A DNA stretch of 64,000 nt from Diorhabda sublineata (Eukaryota; Arthropoda; Insecta; Coleoptera; Chrysomelidae): contig NC_079479.1 of the NCBI RefSeq assembly GCF_026230105.1, positions 30,721,385 to 30,785,384 of the forward strand. The letters run 5' to 3'. The notes below the pieces were generated by a model, which saw only the letters and a list, made by a program, of their open reading frames with translations, had not been told where the DNA came from and ran no database searches. Both the position numbers and the translations under genes were made by a program. Positions 46,564 through 55,988 of the stretch are shown here, one piece after another; the first letter of the stretch is position 1, and each line of letters starts with the position of its first letter.

Positions 46564-48040
46564 GTACTAATTCAAATAAAATTTTTCTTAGAGTCAATAT
46601 TCACAGTTAGAACGGAAAATTATCCAAAAGCTAATTGGCTAATTATGTAACTTTAACTTTTTAGTGGAATATTTGATCGATAATAATATTAACATGTTCG
46701 AAGAAATAAAAATCTACCAAAGTCTATGACTAGCTTTGGAATTCAAGATTTGACACGGGCATGAATGCTTTCTCATTAAAAAACTTCGACGGAGAATTTG
46801 TATATTTCTTTCAGAGGTAAAGAGATTAGCAAAGTTGGAGAAAATGACAAGTTTAGTTAGAATTTTCACGCTGAGAAATGAATCGGTGGCTGTAGTCATA
46901 GGCACAAAAAATCGGTTTTACTGTTATATCTGAACTATTGGAGAATCACATCTAATTCAATTACAAAAAAACATCCAATACTATTTCTCATTATTGAAGA
47001 TATATATTATGAATTATTTAGGGTAGTAACCAATGCTATGAAAATTCCTTCATATATTGGATATAATAATAAAATGAGTTACAACTTAAGTTAGATCAAA
47101 GTTACGGAGCTTCCCTAACTACAGATGCCTCGACCCATGTAAAAAAAATTCATAAAATCTACTCGGTCAAAATTACTTGATACGAAGGCAAAGAAGGCTT
47201 ATAAAATCATGTGCGTCACAAAGATATTTTCCTAATAAAATAGGACTTGAACGGAGGGAGAATTTTCAATTCATACCAAGCGTAAATTATCTGAATCAAA
47301 GAAAATTACTCTAGAAAAATTATGTCGTACTAGATGGTCTTCTAGAAATATTACAAAAACCTTTTGGTTAATAATGAGAACTTTGTGGCAGTTAAATTCA
47401 GTTTCTACAAAAAAAAGATGAAGTACTAATGTGTAAATATAATTATTATTAGTATTATAATTAATATAATACATTTTAGATAGCAACGACCTTATATTGC
47501 TAATCATGTTATTTCTTCACTATTTCAAATCGATTACGAATAATGACTTACAGAAAGCTAATATTTCATTTGAGGATAAAAAAATTATTTAAAACATGAA
47601 AAACGGGATATATCTAAGAGTTTTTTTTGATGATTCATCAGAAGATGAGGGAGTTACAGAACCGGAACGTATTTCAAAGTCATTGTGTACTATTACTGTT
47701 TAAATAAATCAATTTTTGGAAATTAACGTTGTTCGTTGATCTGAATGCACAATTAATTGCTTTGAAAACATGCTTAAAATATGAAAATTCATCTCGTTAA
47801 ATGACTCTCTGCGAATTCTCACCCACATCGATATATAAAAGAGGAAATATTTATATATTTGGGTGAAATTGTTTTTGGAAAAATTCTTACTTGCAAATCC
47901 TCATCGTTCAGTTTATAATCTGCCGTTTCGTCTGGGGAGGTGGCGACTATGACTAGCGTTGCTTGAAGGAAAAAAGCTAGCATTGTAGCCCACCAGAGCT
48001 TACCAAGTGACACAGGAACAGAGATAGCGGTATGCGACAT
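22734..48040 (-). CDS. Mip: Myoinhibitory peptide / allatostatin-B precursor (four coding exons)
   Basis: This is a secreted neuropeptide precursor. MIPs are W(X6)Wamide peptides that inhibit visceral muscle and, in some insects, juvenile hormone or ecdysteroid synthesis. The coding exons are 48040-47891, 29337-29161, 26654-26459 and 22819-22734; the introns are phase 0, 0 and 1, and the product is 202 residues. A signal peptide (hydrophobic about residues 15-33) is followed by dibasic-flanked units: DWNRNLNEW-GKR, GWTNLHGGW-ALKR, SWQNFQSGW-GKR, NNWSKFTDGW-GKR, SKWESFKGAW-GKR and EPAWVNLKGLW-GKR. Each has exactly six residues between its tryptophans. Two of them appear only when exons are joined, which strongly validates the model. 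An acidic spacer (about residues 116-155) separates units 3 and 4. The second unit lacks the amidation glycine. The first intron is about 18.6 kb. The assignment of the signal-peptide exon rests on phase and position, not on homology. Confidence 0.9.
23950..24095 (+). pseudogene. Tc1-like transposase scrap
   Basis: The + frame reads DNASSHTAGI, then SMGHLWHEL. These correspond to the second catalytic block (DNAxxHTA) and the SPDLNPIEHLWxEL block of Tc1 transposases, the latter with its catalytic residues eroded. The longer open frame containing it starts in unrelated hydrophobic text. Confidence 0.65.
25480..26035 (+). pseudogene. Jockey/R1-type non-LTR retrotransposon scrap (post-RT and RNase H region)
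   Basis: A frame near 25505-25600 reads INNLSKLQRL then TAGSIRICPAATVEVNLNLHG-like text, matching the segment after the RT of jockey/R1 elements. Near 25885-25985, VKGNEIADRLAEVEAD and VGPEPFCGI match the last RNase H block (HSGIxGNExADxLA). Multiple stops. No 3' tail identified. Confidence 0.6.
26459..26654 (-). CDS. Mip: MIP exon 3
   Basis: The acceptor cttttttag at 26655-26656 precedes AGT GGT TGG GGC AAG AGA, completing SWQNFQ|SGW-GKR in phase 0. An acidic spacer (VPPEYKELTLQEI...PYEDEIEPE) is followed by KR, NNWSKFTDGW-GKR and SKWESFK. The donor AAAG|GTAATC (26458-26457) leaves phase 1. Read without splicing, the frame stops shortly after. Confidence 0.93.
26655..29160. other. Mip: MIP intron 2
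   Basis: About 2.5 kb, phase 0. It holds the 134-bp tandem array (27826-28700). At about 27170-27206, cacgctcc and ggagcgtg form a short hairpin. Nothing else is identified. Confidence 0.65.
27826..28700. repeat. 134-bp tandem repeat array (about 6.5 copies)
   Basis: The anchor gaagtatcc recurs at 27832, 27966, 28100, 28234, 28368, 28502 and 28636, exactly 134 bp apart. Copies differ by a few substitutions (tgggag/tgcgag, gcag/gtag, agctccc/agatccc). The array ends abruptly after cattgaacc near 28698. 134 is not a multiple of 3, so the open frames it creates (62-100 codons, overlapping in each copy) are products of repetition. No domain is recognisable in the frame that reads KEEVSEENQEIVDQ. 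It lies within MIP intron 2. Confidence 0.95.
29161..29337 (-). CDS. Mip: MIP exon 2
   Basis: The acceptor ttttccaag precedes ATGGGAGAAG, and the exon is in phase 0 at both ends (59 codons). It encodes EEVAKR, DWNRNLNEW-GKR, GWTNLHGGW-ALKR, a spacer ending VQKR, and SWQNFQ up to the donor CAG|GTGAGT. The first codon is ATG, but it is more likely internal, because a signal-peptide exon with matching phase lies upstream at 47891-48045. Confidence 0.9.
30100..30600 (-). pseudogene. IS630/mariner-superfamily transposase remnant
   Basis: On the - strand, after an N-proximal segment, DNIDVANMWFQEDSATC gives the second catalytic Asp block (xxWFQQDGATxH in relatives). It is followed by LLHKTFPGRVLS, then PPRTCDLKLLDFFWGYL, the block with the third acidic position. 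Stops and frameshifts are frequent. A related fragment is at 55719-55988. Confidence 0.75.
32495..33640 (-). pseudogene. RTE/craack-type LINE remnant (RT and C-terminal region)
   Basis: Read on the - strand from 33640: NLENYKSVSLLNHLYKLYTRIL and KQAGFRSGYGTS (RT blocks), then LIFVDYHKAFDTVE (RT motif A, catalytic Asp) and GVKQGD. The YADD block is not evident. The conserved C-terminal segment follows: MRDRIRNDELLRRSGI, RWAGHVARMQ, then GRPPTRWTDDI and GRDNAE near 32530. The terminus is followed by a (CAT)n-like simple sequence (32505-32533), a common tail of such elements. There are several frameshifts. Confidence 0.8.
34090..34466 (+). mobile_element. Probable nonautonomous Helitron 3' end
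   Basis: The sequence ends cgagcgaagccgcggct-aaaagctag followed by t. A GC-rich stem (agccgcggct) about 10 nt before a terminal CTAG, next to T, is the classical Helitron 3' terminus. Upstream are AT-rich repeats with atctcaggttcta (34170s and 34363). The 5' end (a TC start) was not located, so the left boundary is approximate. Confidence 0.6.
35010..35320. repeat. Internally repeated element of unknown type
   Basis: ttccggca...gcgcatatc (35019-35055) recurs as ttccggca...cacgcatatcgag (35278-35312), and ttccggcaaaaaaag occurs at 35152. This suggests a small noncoding element or a diverged duplication. Family unknown. Confidence 0.4.
35820..36400 (+). pseudogene. Non-LTR retrotransposon RT remnant
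   Basis: The + frames read ENYRPIAILPTI, FQFGYRLNKS, then FDSVHIDKLEFYGIRG (motif A), ASYLTNRKQYVVCG and CNGIPQGSILGPLLF (motif B), followed by NDLPEA and a broken DDN. This is the order of jockey/CR1-type RTs. Stops at several positions. Downstream at 36478-36510, a (CTAT)n run may be the 3' tail. Confidence 0.8.
36991..37300 (+). promoter_or_regulatory. GC-rich promoter-like patch in MIP intron 1
   Basis: Within otherwise AT-rich DNA there is a perfect palindrome gagaacgttctc (37045-37056), matching the heat-shock element core AGAAnnTTCT. TATAAAAA follows at 37067-37074, then a GC-rich stretch to about 37275. GCCGACTGA (37217-37225) and TCAGTCGGC (37252-37260) form a 9-bp stem with a 26-nt loop. 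A short ATG frame starts at 37283 (MSAIIDANC...) with no recognisable domain. It could be an orphan or alternative promoter, or part of an unknown element. Confidence 0.3.
39080..39800 (+). pseudogene. Jockey-clade non-LTR retrotransposon RT remnant
   Basis: Successive frames give WTKSTQDKAKYLE, LILKLGKP-like, ISLSSVISKLLEKLL, FRKQHASMEH, KKVYQPFEHEQYCSAAILD (region of motif A) and VLQGSALGPIL (motif B). The order and spacing match jockey elements. Many stops; inactive. Confidence 0.7.
40010..41090 (+). pseudogene. Ty1/copia LTR-retrotransposon gag-protease remnant
   Basis: A frame at about 40060-40250 has the copia Gag pattern (LLTSLLQVVQ...IDIVGHLLLSLPKSY). At about 40320-40360, FRYGGAGHFKRD matches a decayed CCHC zinc knuckle. 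At about 40493-40530, FIDPGCTDHMV matches the copia protease site (DSGATxHM), with the catalytic DSG changed to DPG. Further text is degraded and no LTRs were identified. Confidence 0.6.
43330..43428 (+). mobile_element. Possible LINE 3' end with (GAA)n tail
   Basis: A short GC-richer segment ends in gaggaagaagaagaagaagag (43410-43430). Some insect LINEs end in such trinucleotide tails. There is no coding support. Confidence 0.3.
43507..44016 (+). mobile_element. Deletion-derivative mariner with intact inverted repeats
   Basis: The ends are perfect reverse complements except for one base over about 29 bp: cgaggtctgactattaaat... at 43507 and ...atttaatagccagacctcg ending at 44016. TA dinucleotides flank both sides (target-site duplication). 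The 510-bp interior keeps the transposase end (HPLYSPDLA, LKG, EDFQHWFYQCKKRMERSV-like, then a stop) but lacks the HTH and most of the catalytic core, about 0.8 kb less than a full mariner. It is a nonautonomous copy that a related transposase could in principle have mobilised. Confidence 0.88.
45699..46331 (-). pseudogene. Internally deleted mariner-like transposase
   Basis: On the - strand an N-terminal segment (GHSFKNGRETVDNEP and KTPPISRTVELRAK, 46290-46130) resembles the FKxGRExVxxxPRxGRP linker of mariner-like proteins. A C-terminal segment (MKEALRGQKFNTDDQVEEFVRKWL...ERWQQCV, 45893-45730) resembles the LK..L.G.rF..d.eV...v..WL...Y.KCI tail. The catalytic core between them is missing. 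A poly-C run (45916-45926) interrupts it. Confidence 0.55.
46490..46562. repeat. (TA)n dinucleotide microsatellite
   Basis: About 36 uninterrupted TA units. The length in the source assembly may be unreliable. The YIYIYI reading frames on both strands are artefacts. Confidence 0.98.
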
Positions 48041-48045
48041 CTTTA
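47891..48045 (-). CDS. Mip: MIP exon 1 (signal peptide exon)
   Basis: The acceptor ttttgtttcag is followed by TAAAG then ATG (48040), so a 5' UTR exon must lie upstream. The 50 codons encode a short N-region, a hydrophobic core (LWWATMLAFFLQATLVIVA) and a polar tail rich in D/E, ending DEDLQ at the donor CAA|GTAAGA (47890-47889), phase 0. A signal peptide with a phase-0 donor, on the same strand and upstream of the MIP exons, makes it the natural first coding exon. It could in principle belong to another secreted protein. Confidence 0.72.
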
Positions 48046-48510
48046 CTGAAACAAAAAGTAGAAATAATTGTCAGCAAGTCAATACCTGGCCCAACAAAGA
48101 AAACCCAAAAATTTTGGGAAAAAATATATTTATTTTCTTCTAATATTTGCCTTTGAAGGATTCTTAAACAGCTAAATCGCTTAACATACAAAATGTTGGT
48201 TTCCACAATGATGTTACAAGAAGAAACTATTTTAAATAAAATTTTTAAGTTCTCCGATGAATTTATGGTGAAAATAATCTCCAAATTTTCATTTTAACCA
48301 CAAAATTCAACTATAGGGCATTTGACACTAAGCTATAACAGCATAGTTTACTATATATTGACGTCAGTGCACCGCCATATTGGTATTGAACGTTTTAGCG
48401 GGAAGTTTACCCCAAAATTGATTTGAAATGTGATGATGAATATAACACATCTAGATGTCAAATTAGAGATATATAAATCATTTAAACTACTTGTTCAAAT
48501 GCCCTATTGC
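48046..48510. other. Mip: Sequence 5' of the MIP signal exon
   Basis: Intron between an unseen 5' UTR exon and exon 1. No promoter or UTR exon identified. Confidence 0.45.
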
Positions 48511-48514
48511 TACG

Positions 48515-48790
48515 AGGAAACTCGATGGAAACATCTTCATGACGCTGTTTTTATTCCAATGTGAGTAAACACGACATCCATCTTGTACATAGCTTTCTTA
48601 TGTCCAAATTTTCAGTTAATATGCACTTTTTGAAATGCCTACTATGTCTAGTAGTTCGCGCACTTTCAGTCGACGATCATCCAGTACCGCTTTGTGGATT
48701 TTCTTCGACATTTATGTAGTCGTCACATAATTTGGTGGATCACTGCGATGCTGGACTTCGCAGGTCATACGGCCTCGTACAGTAGAATAT
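48515..48790 (-). pseudogene. Mariner N-terminal remnant
   Basis: It is closely similar to 52905-53190 in the same orientation: shared gaaacatcttcatgac, a cactttttgaaatg-like block, actttcagtcgacgatcatc and cacataatttggtggatcact. The - strand encodes the second HTH region of a mariner transposase. No catalytic core remains here. Confidence 0.7.
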
Positions 48791-50865
48791 ATGTTTTGTT
48801 TTTATATTAGTTGAGCTAAGGCCTTTCAAACAAAAGTATTGTATCACTAACGATGACTAAAAACACCGTTTATTCAATATAAATTAAAAAAAAGATTAAT
48901 TTCTGGTGTGAACATTGGTACAATTCATTTTTGAGATGATAATGGTTTAAATGGTAGATGCTGATCAAAAGTTATGAAGGTATAGGGAGAACATAAAAGT
49001 AAAGAAATGTGAAGGAAAATTGGTCCTACTACATTGTAATAATTAGCTGAAGAATCTTCTATTAACTAAAGTTGAAATTTAACTTCTTTAACACATTGTA
49101 CGTTAGTATCCAAAACAATCAGTTTTTAATTCTCTTAATGGCAGATATTTCAGCTAATTGTTAGAAACATAACAATCAAACTTTGTTATCAATAGCGTCT
49201 ATCAGTCAAATAATTCTTAGATACCAAAAGAACTAGAAGAAGAACCAAAAGAAGTTTAATCGAAAATTTTATTATTTATTGGACTTTTAATGAATTGAAA
49301 TTTCCATACACCTAATTTTGTTCATTAACAATTATTACTATCCATCATACTATTTAATCGATTCTAAAATCTTCGTTGAATTTTGAATCATATATACATA
49401 TCTCATTGTTTTATGTCATGAGACATAAAATACAGAAATGTGATAATAAAATTATTCTTTCAACTACATCAAGATACATATTCCATCTTTTCTTGATATT
49501 CCTTCTTGAAAATATTGTTGAACTATCTTTCCAAAGCAGTATTTTTTGATAATTAAACATTTCATCTACTCTCTTATTTAGATCAAGTGAATTTTTTGCA
49601 ATTAATGCCATTTCTGACTATTCAAAGTTCGTAGACCTGAATTTTAACATTGCTGATATAATAATTGCGTCGTACAAAAAAAGTGAAGTATGGAGATTTA
49701 TAAAACGGAATCTATCAAAGGTTTTTCACGGACAAAGCGGAAAATCCTGTAAACATCAGATCCCGCAATGCCGTTATTGTATGAACAACATAAAATGTAA
49801 CAGCACGTAAGTTCATTTAGAGTTGATGGACAGCGAAGTTTAATTTTTTTTAACATGACTTATTTAATAAATTCACATAGTGGTTTGCAATCTCAAATAA
49901 CTTTAATAATACACACATTATTATTTATTTATCAAACATCTACATTCCATTTTATTTTGGTAATAATATAATGGATTTCATAATAATATATACATTTAAA
50001 ATTATGTTTCTTGTTATCTCCAGCTAGGAGAACTCGTTCTCGCGGAGGACTTTTTTGTTTTTATTTGATAAGTTGTAGTCCAACTAACTCAATTGTTTCA
50101 CATTTCATTTTTTTCCTTATGTAAATAACACGATGTTTTAATACCTCCTGCAAGTATTCACAATAAATAATTACGATTTATGATAATTTTCTTCAGAATG
50201 TCTCTTTAAGGAGAACGGCTTCCTTAGCTTGTACAACGATCTGAAATTCTATATATTTCCTAAACCATTAATTTAATCGAGTTAAATAAAGAGTAAATTT
50301 TTGTTAAAAAATCAATAGAAAAATCTTTATATTGTACTCCCTATAAAAGTTACAGATCGTTAACCATTAGGCATGAGCCCCCCTTGGCCTTCAGTTAGTA
50401 ATGTATTCTTATTTATTGGCACTATATGGACATGCGTAATCATCTATTAGAAATTGATAATGTTGGAATATATAATTTAGAAAATATACTTAATTTTAAT
50501 TAACCTACTCACTTCCGAATTTTTCGAGTCAAGTCCCGGAACACCCTGTGTATGATGACATTTCTCAATAGGGAAATCGTAATATCCTTTCATTATTAAG
50601 ATCACTCGAAATTTTTCTTATGAAAATGAACTTAATTCAAAGTCTATTAGAAAAATATTAAATTTATTATAATCACAAAGCAAGAAATTTTTTTTCTGAA
50701 TTCTGCTCATTTGGTATGGTATAGCGGATATTGCTGTCCACCATATGCAACAGCCATCCTGTTCATTGCTCTTTTATTTTCATTATATAAAATGTCAAAT
50801 CATCTCATGCGATTAGTTATTTGTGATTAGGCACTTTTAACGAGGATTTATCCCTGAAGTTCCTG
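48791..50865. other. Unannotated sequence
   Basis: AT-rich. No gene or clear element recognised apart from decayed mariner flank up to about 48860. Confidence 0.4.
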
Positions 50866-50869
50866 ACCT

Positions 50870-51423
50870 GACTCAGTGAAAAAAAAGAACAATCAAAACA
50901 ATGGACTGAAAGGGTAGAACCGGATCCAAAGAATGCAAAGACCGTTCCGTCTGCAGGCAAGGTCAAGGCGACAGTTTTTTGTGAAGTGCGTGGAAAAATG
51001 TTTATTGACTATGTTGAAAAAGGAAAAACTATCAACAGCGAGTATTGTGCGAAGTTATTGCAACGTTTGAGCGAAGTAATCAAGCAAAAACGGCCGCATT
51101 TGGATAAGAAGAAAGTGTTGTTTCATCCAGACAATGAACCAGCTAACACATCATTTATTGCAATAACCAAAATTAATTAATTGAAATTTGAGTTTATACC
51201 CCTCAGATTATCTTCTGTTCTTTGTTCACCAGCAATGAAGAGGTCATTTTAGCAATTAATGCTATTTCGAGGAGCTTGACCATTCTTATTATAAAAAGGA
51301 CATCGATCTTAGTGCGCGTCTCTGGGAAAAGTATATGGAGCTAATGGAATAAATAAATATATTCCTTTCCAAAATTTTTGTATTCTCTTCGTTGATCCAG
51401 GTACTTTTGGGACTGTCCTCGTA
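50870..51423 (+). pseudogene. 5'-truncated mariner with its 3' inverted repeat
   Basis: The + frame reads KEQSKQWTERVEPDPKNAKTV, then MFIDYVEKGKTINSEYCAKLL, KKKVLFHPDNEPANTS (second catalytic Asp block, with QDNAPAH changed to PDNEPAN) and a frameshifted tail. The element ends at 51400-51423 in ggtacttttgggactgtcctcgta, a mariner-type terminal repeat similar to the one at 53438-53460. The N-terminus and left repeat are missing. Confidence 0.8.
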
Positions 51424-52495
51424 TAACAGGAAAGAGTATTGACTTATTTAACTATTTATTATTTACATTGATTAACTATACGTCCAAATTGTAGTTTGGA
51501 GAAGTGTGAAACAGTGAGTTAAACTAAAAAGCTCTTCAAATCTGTCCAACTAAAGAGATTAAGAATCCTTTGACCTTATGCCATATAAAATTAATTACAA
51601 ACGTTTTGTTTCAATGGTTCACTTCTTTTTAATTTTACTATTCATCAGTTATTTTAAGAAATATACGCGTTTTCACATCTTTTTTTAGCACAATGCATGA
51701 AAAGGCATAGTCTGCGATCTTCTCTCCGGCCCATGTTTACTTGAAAAAGCCAAAAAGCACTCTAAAAATTTCGATTTATTTTCATTCTAAATACTATATT
51801 CAAATGAGATTGATTGAAATATCAAACGATATCCCAAATAATATTATAACGGTGGCGATAGAATATACCCATTTAGATCAGAATAAAAATCATATTTGGA
51901 CTCATAACAGATGAAAGCTTTGGTTTTCGAATGACGATTTTCCCTTATGGCATTGCCGTTGTTATTAATTGATAAGGATAAGCTTGAATAATTTATGGGA
52001 AATAACTACTCCAAATTTTCGTAAATCTCATATGAATTTGTAACTGCAAAATTTTCTATTGGATGTTTCATGAAAAAAATGTGGAGTGGATCGTAGTAAT
52101 AAAAGAAAATGGGGGCGTTTAAAATTATATCTCTTTGATCCTACCTCACTCTATATAAAATTCTCATACGTTATGGTATTAATATATTCATCTACGCTTT
52201 TTTTTCAAACATTCATAACCAGGTTTTAATATTATACATAACAAGCGCGGAAATTGACATTCAACACACGAGTTGGGAGTGTTTTTATCACTTATAGTAA
52301 TAGTATTGTTTGAGCAATTTTAAAAAGGAAAGTGGTGTGTTTAACGATTTAAAGTTTGTGATATTTTTTGCACAGATTGCAGATTTCCTGGTTGTTCCCA
52401 TTACGCCTCAGAGTCCACCGAAGCCGTAGTCTCTTAAGGGTTTTTGCAAATTACTATTGGTACATAACCAAATATGGTACTGGTTATCCCATAAA
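51424..52495. other. Unannotated sequence
   Basis: Nothing recognised. Confidence 0.4.
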
Positions 52496-52499
52496 TTTT

Positions 52500-53460
52500 C
52501 CTTGTTGATAATTAAGTAAATATCGGCGGTCATCTACGTTTGATGGCCTAGGTTGTTTAAAAATTTCATCAGTTATAGTGACAAATCTTGACTTTTTCGT
52601 TTTGCTGTCAGGCAATTTAATACAATGTTACAAATTCTAGATGTTTGACGTCATCGATTTTTATTTGAAACAATTTTTGTTTCTTATCCAAATACTACAC
52701 ATAATAGTCGCCGTTGATAGTTTTTTCTTTTTCAAGATAATCAATGAAAATTATCCTACGCGCATCCCAAAAAACCTACGTCTGCAGATGGAACGGTCTT
52801 TTCCTTCTTTGGAGCTGGTTTTCTCTTTTCAGTTCATTGTTTTGATCGTTCTTTTGTTTCGGATGTGTGTGAAGTGATGGACCCACGTTTCATCCATTCT
52901 TATGAACCGGCGCCAAACATGGAAACATCTTCATGACACTGTTTTCTTTTGAGCAAACGCGGCACCCATCTTCTGCACAGCTTTATCATCTCCCAATTTT
53001 CAGTTATTATGCGATGAACCGCACTTTTTGATATGTTTACTATTTCTATTAGCTCGTGAACTTTCAGTCGACGATCATCCAGTAGGTACCACTTTGTGGA
53101 TTTTCTTCAACATCTCTGGAGTCATCACATAATTTGGTGGATCACTCGATGCAGGTCTTTGCAGATCTTACGACCTCGTTTAGACTATGCTACCCAATAT
53201 TTTACTGATGGTATCGAAGAAACACTCTCAGTAGAGTAGAATCTAGTTCAACTTTTATATTGGTTGTGTTTAGGTCTTCCAAATAAAATTATTCAATGAA
53301 AACGTTTACTATTGATTGCTGCCAAGCAAAAACTGAACAACATGGCGTCTTATAACTTAAAACATATGCTGTATAGATGGTGTACTTTTGAAAACAGTAT
53401 TTTTCAAGCAACTACCTCTATCTCTAAGTCAGTCCATGTACTTCTGGGACCATTCTCGTA
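52500..53460 (-). pseudogene. Decayed mariner, 5' two-thirds
   Basis: On the - strand, from a terminal repeat at 53460-53438, an untranslated leader leads to PPNYVMTPEMLKKIHKVV (about 53130), an HTH block, KLCRRWVPRLL-like text, and WMKRGSITSHTSET (first catalytic region, about 52890). SAGKVFWD-like text and IDYLEKEKTINGDY (about 52720) follow. Frameshifts and stops throughout; the last third is missing. Confidence 0.75.
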
Positions 53461-53464
53461 CATT

Positions 53465-55715
53465 ACACAATTACAGTGTGTAGCGGCGGTCAGATTATGT
53501 TTTACTTTTCGAATAAGGGTCCAAGTTCAAAAATGGTATATTTTTTTCATGAAAATACGAAAACATAGTTAATTGTGTACTACTTTTTATATCTTGTAAC
53601 ATTTATCAAAAATTGCATTGAAACGGAAAAACAAATTTTATTGGATATCACTTTTGGTCATAATGGGTTTGTGTAATGCTTAAACGCAAGGTGCCTTCCA
53701 AACGAGAGTCAGTTGTTGAAGTTCTTTATTTCCATTTTAGAAACTTTGTTTTCAAGTATAGAGCTCTTCACAACTATTGTTTGAGCAAAATGAGGAGTAA
53801 ATCTACATAGCATTATCAAACAAATTCGAAAAGTCTTCAGCAGGAAGTTTTTTATAAAACTCCCGCAAAGGTTCGGCGTATATATTATTAGTTAAGTAAA
53901 ACAACAGCTTTGAGTAGTTTCCCTTGTCCGCGATCTGGTGTTCTGAGTATTAAACTTGGTTATATGGTTATATTTATTGAACGTACGATTTTAATAATTA
54001 ATTATGATATATTTGTTTCGGGTGAACCAAATTATATTGGCTGGTTAAAAATTTATGTTTCATGCACCAACCCTCTCACATGGACAGAATCTGGCGGGAG
54101 GTTACCCACCTTTTCACTATAACGGAATTGATATTTCTCCGTAGACGAATAAATAAATTTTTAATTCTAAAAATAGATTATTACATTGGAAATTTGTTTG
54201 GAGGTATTTAATTGCTAATTTTCCATTGAAAACTGACTGTTTATAAATTCTACGTAACATTTCCAATTTCGTGAAAATTAATAGGTGAATGCAAATTGAA
54301 TATATGCAATCTTTTCAATATTTGTTCGTCTATAGGAAGCTGTCTAATCAAACCACGTTTTTAAAACAAATTGAGTTGGTACGTAGTCAGGAATATTATT
54401 ATTTTGTCGGAAAAAATTCTGATCACTCGCTTAACGGGAAATGTTAATCGTTATAGTTTATATATAGAACAAAATTGTTATAAAATTTATTTCAATGTTT
54501 TTCAGTCTCAAATGGGAGAGAATACAATTTTTAGTATGAAATCCGTTTTTTGATTGTTATAGAAATAATATATTTTAAGTTTTGAACTTTCCCGCAAGTT
54601 TTAATTGAATTTAAAATGAAAAAGTACATTCTAGTTGCACAAATTCGGCCATAGCCATAGTTCTTCAGTCAGTATATGACAAATCCCATCTTTTTATTTA
54701 CCTATAACTTTTTTCATTTCTTTAATTGTAATCCGATGTATAATTAAGTGTTCTTTTTTTTTATTTTGGCTGCCCCGAACCCGTGGGTACTACATAGTAT
54801 CTAGCTCCTTACTCATTTGCATAATCGTAGATAAAATATAGTATTCAACATAAGGTAAAAGTCATTGTTTATTTGATGAATTTGCTTACGCGAATCATGA
54901 CCCAAATTACCAATTACTTGAGAATATATTATTATTCCTACATTTCTTTAATATAGATGAAAATTTATAGAGTTATGGAAGATATATTCTTTAGACAACA
55001 ATTTCCAGTAAATGAGGTTATAAAATGATCAATAAATGTCTTATCTTATGTTTAATCTAAACAACAAGCGTTTACGCTGCAACTCATAAAATTTTATAGC
55101 CACTTTTGATAACTAAGATGTTAAAAAATAAATAATTTCGCTAGAAATAAGTAGATTCATAATTTCTTTTTTTATTACAAAAATTCTGCGTAAATTTGAT
55201 GAATGTATCTAAGCTAATAGGTTAAGTTAGGTTAAGTATGATTACAGAATGAAAATTGAGGATGATCTTGGTTCCATACAAAAAGGAACTACAAAAAAGA
55301 AAAACAAATTGCATCCGTTCAAATACTTAAAATAAATTCATAAATTAGCTCCAAGGTAGAAAAAATAAAATATTGTAGGTAACTTAAATGTGGTATTTTG
55401 TTGAAATTGAGAAAGCGTCGTAGGGTGTTTTTTGCGCCGCTAGGTAGAGAGTAAAACAATAATATATAGGGTTATGAAAAAATAATGCAAAAAATTCTCA
55501 AAATCTACAATGCAAAATTCAAAAATACGAAAGTTTATTAAAATAAATCAAAAATAAGCTTTAAATTGATCCAACTTATGACATCGTCAATATGTGATTC
55601 GAAATAAACTTTATTTTAGTAATAACTTTTAAATTACACATCATTTTGGGAGTTATACAAGATATTTCATATCTAATTCAAAATCAAGGAGGGTAAGATC
55701 TAGGGACATAGGTGA
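53465..55715. other. Unannotated sequence
   Basis: No gene recognised. A - strand reading near 53690-53880 is weakly transposon-like but I cannot assign it. Confidence 0.35.
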
Positions 55716-55718
55716 TTA

Positions 55719-55988
55719 TTACATTGATTTACGTCTTTCAATCCACCTCACTTTAAACTGGTTATCCAGAGACTTTCGAAGAACATTAGCACCATAATGT
55801 GATAGTGGTGTATAATCTTGCAGGAACAAAATACTGGGATCCAGGTTTTCCCGATCATTTGGACTTGGAAATGCTGCAATCAAGTCAAGAAGAACTTCCA
55901 TACGAAGATGTTTCAAAGATCGCTCAGTTATTAAATTCCAGGGAAAAAAATAAGGACCAATGAATCTTTTCCTGACGATTCTTCCCAA
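55719..55988 (-). pseudogene. IS630/mariner-superfamily transposase fragment
   Basis: The - strand gives 89 uninterrupted codons: RFIGPYFFPWNLITERSLKHLRMEVL (IGPFFFEGNLTGETYLxML in relatives), ILFLQDYTPLSHYGANVLRKSL (the xxWFQQDGAPPHY block) and KVRWIERR. The catalytic Asp is present; the sequence beyond is lost. It belongs to the same broad family as 30100-30600. Confidence 0.72.

Larger units (their letters stand above)
29338..47890. other. Mip: MIP intron 1
   Basis: About 18.6 kb, phase 0. It is filled with mobile-element remnants, listed separately. Stretches with nothing recognised are 29340-30095 (including an unidentified 92-codon frame at 29697-29975), 30605-32490, 33645-34085, 36480-36990, 37500-39075, 41100-43325, 44110-45690 and 46600-47890. 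Confidence 0.55.

Noticed and set aside
46394..46650. ORFs rich in YIYIYI on both strands
   Set aside because: They are translations of the (TA)n microsatellite.
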